Of a DNA stretch of 14,776 bases, positions 11,792 to 14,776 are shown in pieces. The position numbers and the translations under genes were made by a program. The notes beneath the pieces are model-generated. The model had not been told where the DNA came from and made no database searches. It saw only the letters and a program-made list of their open reading frames with translations. Location of the stretch: positions 1 to 14,776 of the forward strand of contig CAIVGA010000009.1 in NCBI GenBank assembly GCA_903905325.1, given 5' to 3'. The stretch's first letter is position 1. Every line of letters begins with the position of its first letter. The DNA comes from an uncultured bacterium (GTDB taxonomy: Bacteria; Patescibacteriota; Minisyncoccia; Phycocordibacterales; PALSA-1337).

Positions 11792-12076
11792 GTGTTGATA
11801 CCGATTGCTCATGCGGCAGTAAGTGCCACACAATTAGGCAATGTGATTGATCCGATTCTCAATGTCATTGTCTATCCAATAATCAAACTTCTCTTAGGAA
11901 TAGCGGTTGTAGTTTTTGTGTGGGGTATTATCAAGATGATAAGAGATGCCGAAGATGCAGAAGCACGTAAGACTGCTAGGATACACATGTTGTATGGAAT
12001 AATTGGTTTCGTCATTATGTTATCGGCCTGGGCAATAATTGCGGTTATTGCCAACACTGTAAAAGGTTTTCAGTAA
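11792..12076 (+). CDS. Two-helix pilin-like small membrane protein, non-ATG start
   Basis: 94 residues using GTG at 11792 (TTG at 11795 is next). No ATG is available: the frame is closed by TAA at 11774-11776. The N-terminus LIPIAHAAVSATQLGN looks like the tail of a signal peptide (AHA cleavage pattern) lacking its hydrophobic core, so the true start is uncertain. Helices at about 27-50 and 66-88 flank the charged loop RDAEDAEARKTARIH. This hairpin (IAVVVFVWGIIKMIRDAED...MLYGIIGFVIMLSAWAII) is a pattern I associate with Patescibacterial pilin-like proteins. It is the last gene before the terminator hairpin at 12113. Confidence 0.7.
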   Translation: MLIPIAHAAVSATQLGNVIDPILNVIVYPIIKLLLGIAVVVFVWGIIKMIRDAEDAEARKTARIHMLYGIIGFVIMLSAWAIIAVIANTVKGFQ

Positions 12077-12108
12077 AACGTGGTTTTTGGTAAATAAAAT
12101 CGGTAATT

Positions 12109-12181
12109 AAAAAACAAGCAAATTCGGTAGGGGAGAGGTGGGGTCACGAATGACCACACCTCTCTTTCCGTATTGCTTGTT
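12109..12181 (-). terminator. Long terminator hairpin between convergent operons
   Basis: AACAAGCAA (12113-12121) pairs with TTGCTTGTT (12173-12181); inside, CGG pairs with CCG, and GAGAGGTG-x-GGTCA pairs with TGACC-x-CACCTCTC around loop CGAA. On the minus strand the stem runs straight into TTTTTT, which fits termination of the 12204-13645 operon. Plus-strand transcripts from the pilin-like series would meet the same stem with only a short inner T-run. Confidence 0.75.
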
Positions 12182-12203
12182 GTGATTCTCCTGTACTTGA
12201 CCT

Positions 12204-12674
12204 TCAATGTCCCATTTCATTCCAGTAGGTGAAGGGCACCGACTCAATTCGTGCCGTATCCGCCAAACACCACCTGATGTTTGAGGTTGGCACTGAGCTG
12301 GTAAACTTCTGTCCAGCTGGTACGAACATCTTCGGCCCGTAGTTGATTGACATCCAATGATCGACTCCGATCTCGGACTCCCAGTGGAAGTAACCCCAAC
12401 TCTTGGAGTAGACCACTGGCGACCATTCGTGCGTGACGTGGATCGTTATCGGCTGTGGCACCTTCTCAGCGTCACTGACGAGCTGGAAGGGTGGGGCGTA
12501 GACAACCGGCTTCGTAATCACTTCAGCCGGATGGTTGTTGTTAGCAACAGCTGGAGTTTTTCTTCCTCCAACTTCCTCTCGTCTTCGTATCCCTTGCCAG
12601 CCAAGGATTGCGATTCCTACCGCTAGGAAGATCCACATCCATGTTTTTTGGAATTTCGGTCTTGGTGTACTCAT
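12204..12674 (-). CDS. Single-helix membrane protein of unknown function
   Basis: 156 residues. A basic N-terminus (MSTPRPKFQK) and one membrane helix (about 11-29, TWMWIFLAVGIAILGWQGI) lead into a Trp/Tyr-rich extracytoplasmic domain (ITIHVTHEWSPVVYSKSWGYFHWESEIGVDHWMSINYGPKMFVPAGQKFT) that looks all-beta. No family is recognised. The ATG overlaps the stop of the SPFH-like gene in an ATGA, so translation is coupled, and AGGAG lies 7 nt upstream. It probably works with the SPFH-like protein. G+C seems higher than in the plus-strand genes. Confidence 0.75.
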   Translation of the reverse strand: MSTPRPKFQKTWMWIFLAVGIAILGWQGIRRREEVGGRKTPAVANNNHPAEVITKPVVYAPPFQLVSDAEKVPQPITIHVTHEWSPVVYSKSWGYFHWESEIGVDHWMSINYGPKMFVPAGQKFTSSVPTSNIRWCLADTARIESVPFTYWNEMGH

Positions 12675-13645
12675 TTCACTACTCCTTTTGTTGTTGCTGT
12701 CACGTCGGCGACATTGACGCCACCTTCGTTAACAATTGTTTGGAATTTTCCAGCCTTCAACTGCCGTTCGTCGAATATTTCCTTACGCATTTTGGCAACC
12801 GTCGGACGGTTAGCTGCAGTTGGCTCACTTGCTAAGTACATAGCCAGTCGCTTTTCGATTTGTTGATTAGTCGTCTCTGTGTCGACTATTTCTGCTCGAC
12901 GCTGAGCATTTTCAATTAACAAATCGTCGCGTGCTTCAATGACTTTATCGTGGGTTTTCAACACGACGTTGAGCTTGGTGAATTTAACACCTAGTCCAGT
13001 TGCGTCTGCTAATCCGGAAGGTGTTCCAGCAACAGCGCATTCACCGTCCAAATGCTTCTTTAGCATTTCAGAGATCTCGTTTTCATGAGTCTCCATCCAC
13101 AACGTATCTTTTTGATCATTTGCGTTACCGTTTGCAATATGTCCGATCAAAACCGTCATCATATTGTCCAATTGAGCTTCAACTCCTGGAACCCCTCCGG
13201 CGTTGTCGAAGTCCGATAACTTTTCAGCACCACTTCTCGTAATGCTACCAGTCGTCGGATCCACGTCATCATGACAATCAGGCATGAAACTCAACGATAC
13301 TGTTCCGTATACATTGCCCCCATCTTTTGGGCAGTATATGGGTTTTTTCAGTGGGAAGTTGTGATCAACTTTCACTAATGGAATTTCAACCTTACCGACG
13401 ATCTCCAATGGAAGCCAATCGAGCAGTAATGTTGTTTTTCGTGACAAACATTCCGTTTTCTGTCCCATGAACGTTATGATCCAAACTCTTGATGGTGACG
13501 CTTCCGGTTCTCGGAAACCTTGCATCATGAGTCCTCCCATAACGAACGGAATCAGCCCCCAGAAGTGTCCATCCCACAGACACAGTCCGCCGAACACGAT
13601 CAATGTGATCATGATGGCTAGTAACCGCTGACTATACTTATTCAT
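12671..13645 (-). CDS. SPFH/band-7-like membrane protein
   Basis: 324 residues. Two hydrophobic segments near the N-terminus (about 8-24 and 28-43) can form a membrane anchor. A mixed alpha/beta domain follows, with WIITFMGQK early, Cys-containing KPIYCPKDGG and SFMPDCHDD segments, and GLGVKFTKLNVVLKTHDKVIEARDDLLIENAQRRAEIVDTETTNQQIEKRLAMYL, a long charged helix typical after an SPFH domain. SPFH proteins (stomatin, flotillin, HflK/C) form membrane-bound rings that organise membranes or partner proteases. The assignment rests on this architecture and is moderate. AAGGAG lies 9 nt before the ATG. It is first in a two-gene operon with a structured leader. Confidence 0.65.
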   Translation of the reverse strand: MNKYSQRLLAIMITLIVFGGLCLWDGHFWGLIPFVMGGLMMQGFREPEASPSRVWIITFMGQKTECLSRKTTLLLDWLPLEIVGKVEIPLVKVDHNFPLKKPIYCPKDGGNVYGTVSLSFMPDCHDDVDPTTGSITRSGAEKLSDFDNAGGVPGVEAQLDNMMTVLIGHIANGNANDQKDTLWMETHENEISEMLKKHLDGECAVAGTPSGLADATGLGVKFTKLNVVLKTHDKVIEARDDLLIENAQRRAEIVDTETTNQQIEKRLAMYLASEPTAANRPTVAKMRKEIFDERQLKAGKFQTIVNEGGVNVADVTATTKGVVK

Positions 13646-13811
13646 ACTTTTGTTCTCCTTTTGACTCCCTCCTTTGTTAAAAAGGGGAGTCGTGTTGATT
13701 TATGGGGACTTCCCCAAGTTTGTAGTCGCCAAACCGTTAGGCTGGCAACTGTTTCTTTCATTAAATTGTCAAACCACCACCCACTCGGATGAAGGGGACT
13801 TTTACCTACAA
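13646..13811 (-). promoter_or_regulatory. Structured leader of the SPFH-like operon
   Basis: From the predicted start near 13805 to the ATG, the transcript would be about 160 nt, with three hairpins: AGTTGCCA/TGGCGACT (13750-13743 with 13731-13724, one G-U pair); GGGG-AAGT-CCCC (13715-13704); and GACTCC...GGAGTC (13691-13663) with an inner AAAGG/CCTTT stem. The last holds an AGGAGG in its paired arm, while the AAGGAG used for the ATG lies just outside. I know of no riboswitch class with this layout. Confidence 0.45.
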
Positions 13812-13840
13812 ATCCTACCATTTTATAGACCAAAAGTCAA
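13812..13840 (-). promoter_or_regulatory. Promoter of the SPFH-like operon
   Basis: Minus strand: -35 TTGACT (13840-13835), 17-bp spacer, -10 TAGGAT (13817-13812) preceded by TGG. Confidence 0.5.
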
Positions 13841-13851
13841 TAGGTGGCAAT

Positions 13852-13857
13852 TATAAT
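13852..13857 (+). promoter_or_regulatory. -10 box before the 13885 gene
   Basis: A perfect TATAAT lies 27 nt before ATG 13885. No recognisable -35 is seen at 13829-13834; that region is occupied by the opposing SPFH-operon promoter. Confidence 0.4.
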
Positions 13858-13884
13858 AAATACATATATACTAATGAGCATAAT

Positions 13885-14776
13885 ATGGCTAATTACCTAA
13901 GGAATTTCATCAATAAGATAAGTTCTCATGTCATAACTTTTGATACTTGGATTTTGAGTGTCTTTGGTATAGTAATGGTAAGAATTTTTCTTGAGCAGTA
14001 TTCGAATAGGCTCATGAACGGTTTGTATTTTATCGATTTTTCTTCTACAGTGATTATGGTCGTGTATTTTTTGGCTGTAATTATTTTCCTCATGATTATA
14101 GTCATATATTTCATGAAGATGACGCTACGAGAGGCTGCATCTTTTACTCTAATTCTTTTTCCAGTAATTTGGATCGCTCCGATAATTGATATTATTTTGC
14201 ATACAAATTCTGCCATGTTATATCCAGCATTTACTTTCGGTGGTTCATGGTCAGCGCTAGTTTCAATGTTTTGGGATAATGGCATAGGTGGAGCGACGCC
14301 TGGTATTCGTGCCGGACTCTTACTTGCAGCTTTGGGAATAGCTGTTTTTACTTACGTGAGATCTATCGAATTTCCTCAGACAAAAAAGTTTGTACGAGCT
14401 ATTTGTGCCGGAGTATGTGTTTACATAGCAGTTTTTATTATCGCCAGTGGAGCTTCGCTCGCAGGTCTTTTTCAAAATACTTCACCAATTTTGTTCATTC
14501 AACAAAGTCTGCTCAATTCAAATATCATCAATAATTTTATTTTGTTAACCCGTGGTGGTTTGGACACAATTATGAATATGGTTTTCAGCGCTTTGATGAC
14601 GCAGATAAATTTACTTTTTGTCTTGATTGGGCTAGCTGTTATATGTTGGTTAAGTTATAGGGAAAAAGCAAAAATTTTGCTAAAAAATATTCGTTTGGAA
14701 AGAATTTCCCATTACTCACTACTTGTCATCTTGGGTGTCATTATGGGAGGTGGTAGAAATTTCTTTTCATCATGGG
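13885..14776 (+). CDS. Multi-helix integral membrane protein (C-terminus beyond the window)
   Basis: An ATG at 13885 opens a frame of 297 codons that reaches the window end without a stop. My translation shows repeated hydrophobic segments: TWILSVFGIVMVRIFL, TVIMVVYFLAVIIFLMIIVIYFM, AASFTLILFPVIWIAPIIDIIL, GLLLAALGIAVFTYV, AICAGVCVYIAVFIIA and INLLFVLIGLAVICWL, about six or more helices. A basic stretch KAKILLKNIRLERISHYSLLVILGVIMGG starts a further domain that faintly recalls the N-terminus of UbiA-type prenyltransferases, from memory only. No Shine-Dalgarno site (ATAAT precedes the ATG). It is divergent from the SPFH-like operon. Function is not assigned. Confidence 0.7.
   Translation, partial: MANYLRNFINKISSHVITFDTWILSVFGIVMVRIFLEQYSNRLMNGLYFIDFSSTVIMVVYFLAVIIFLMIIVIYFMKMTLREAASFTLILFPVIWIAPIIDIILHTNSAMLYPAFTFGGSWSALVSMFWDNGIGGATPGIRAGLLLAALGIAVFTYVRSIEFPQTKKFVRAICAGVCVYIAVFIIASGASLAGLFQNTSPILFIQQSLLNSNIINNFILLTRGGLDTIMNMVFSALMTQINLLFVLIGLAVICWLSYREKAKILLKNIRLERISHYSLLVILGVIMGGGRNFFSSW

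Noticed and set aside
12357..12866. Plus-strand ORFs opposite the SPFH-like operon
   Set aside because: They overlap minus-strand genes that have SD sites, coupled starts and membrane anchors; their own translations show no domain pattern.
13926..14285. 119-codon minus-strand ORF
   Set aside because: It is antisense to the long plus-strand membrane-protein frame from 13885, whose hydrophobic segments are coherent.

Overview
The window looks like bacterial chromosome from a Candidate Phyla Radiation (Patescibacteria, probably Parcubacteria-like) genome. The basis is the AT-rich, tightly packed housekeeping genes (rpsA, gyrA), the many short two-helix membrane proteins of VirB2/pilin type, a lone membrane-anchored solute-binding protein, and AT-rich gene starts without Shine-Dalgarno sites. 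The taxonomy is inference; no search was run.

Layout. Bases 1-60 (-) hold the first 20 codons of a gene leaving the left edge. Bases 143-329 (-) hold a tRNA-Pro(CGG) gene whose D-loop carries an extra segment of about 106-110 nt folding into three hairpins; this is the most unusual object here. It follows a small SD-led gene (349-714, -). After a gene-free stretch (715-1076) that contains the rpsA terminator come rpsA (1077-2327, -) and, divergently, a degenerate metallo-beta-lactamase-fold gene (2584-3231, +) and a small single-helix membrane protein (3280-3579, +). A secreted protein of unknown function (3682-4149, -) is divergent from gyrA (4261-6777, +); their promoters appear to share one -35 region.

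From 6834 to 12076 the + strand holds a close-packed series: a SAM methyltransferase, a membrane-anchored solute-binding protein, then six proteins with the same hairpin of two membrane helices around a short charged loop (8670-12076). One of these carries three Cys-rich repeats on a long extracytoplasmic part. Spacing suggests one or a few transcripts, with internal promoters before 10500 and 11425. The likely theme is a cell-surface or pilus-like assembly, but no ATPase or other secretion motor is visible, so the function stays open.

A long terminator hairpin (12113-12181) ends a two-gene minus-strand operon: an SPFH/band-7-like membrane protein (12671-13645) and a coupled single-helix protein (12204-12674). 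Its leader of about 160 nt contains three hairpins. The window closes with the start of a multi-helix membrane protein (13885 onward, +).

Two kinds of gene start coexist. Minus-strand genes 349-714, 3682-4149, 12204-12674 and 12671-13645 have clear AGGA/AGGAG/AGGAGG sites. rpsA and all plus-strand genes have none, and at least two (6834, 10500) seem leaderless, with TATAAT ending 6 nt before the ATG. Most promoters I can place share a 17-bp spacer, and several have an extended -10 of the form TG-C-TAnAnT.
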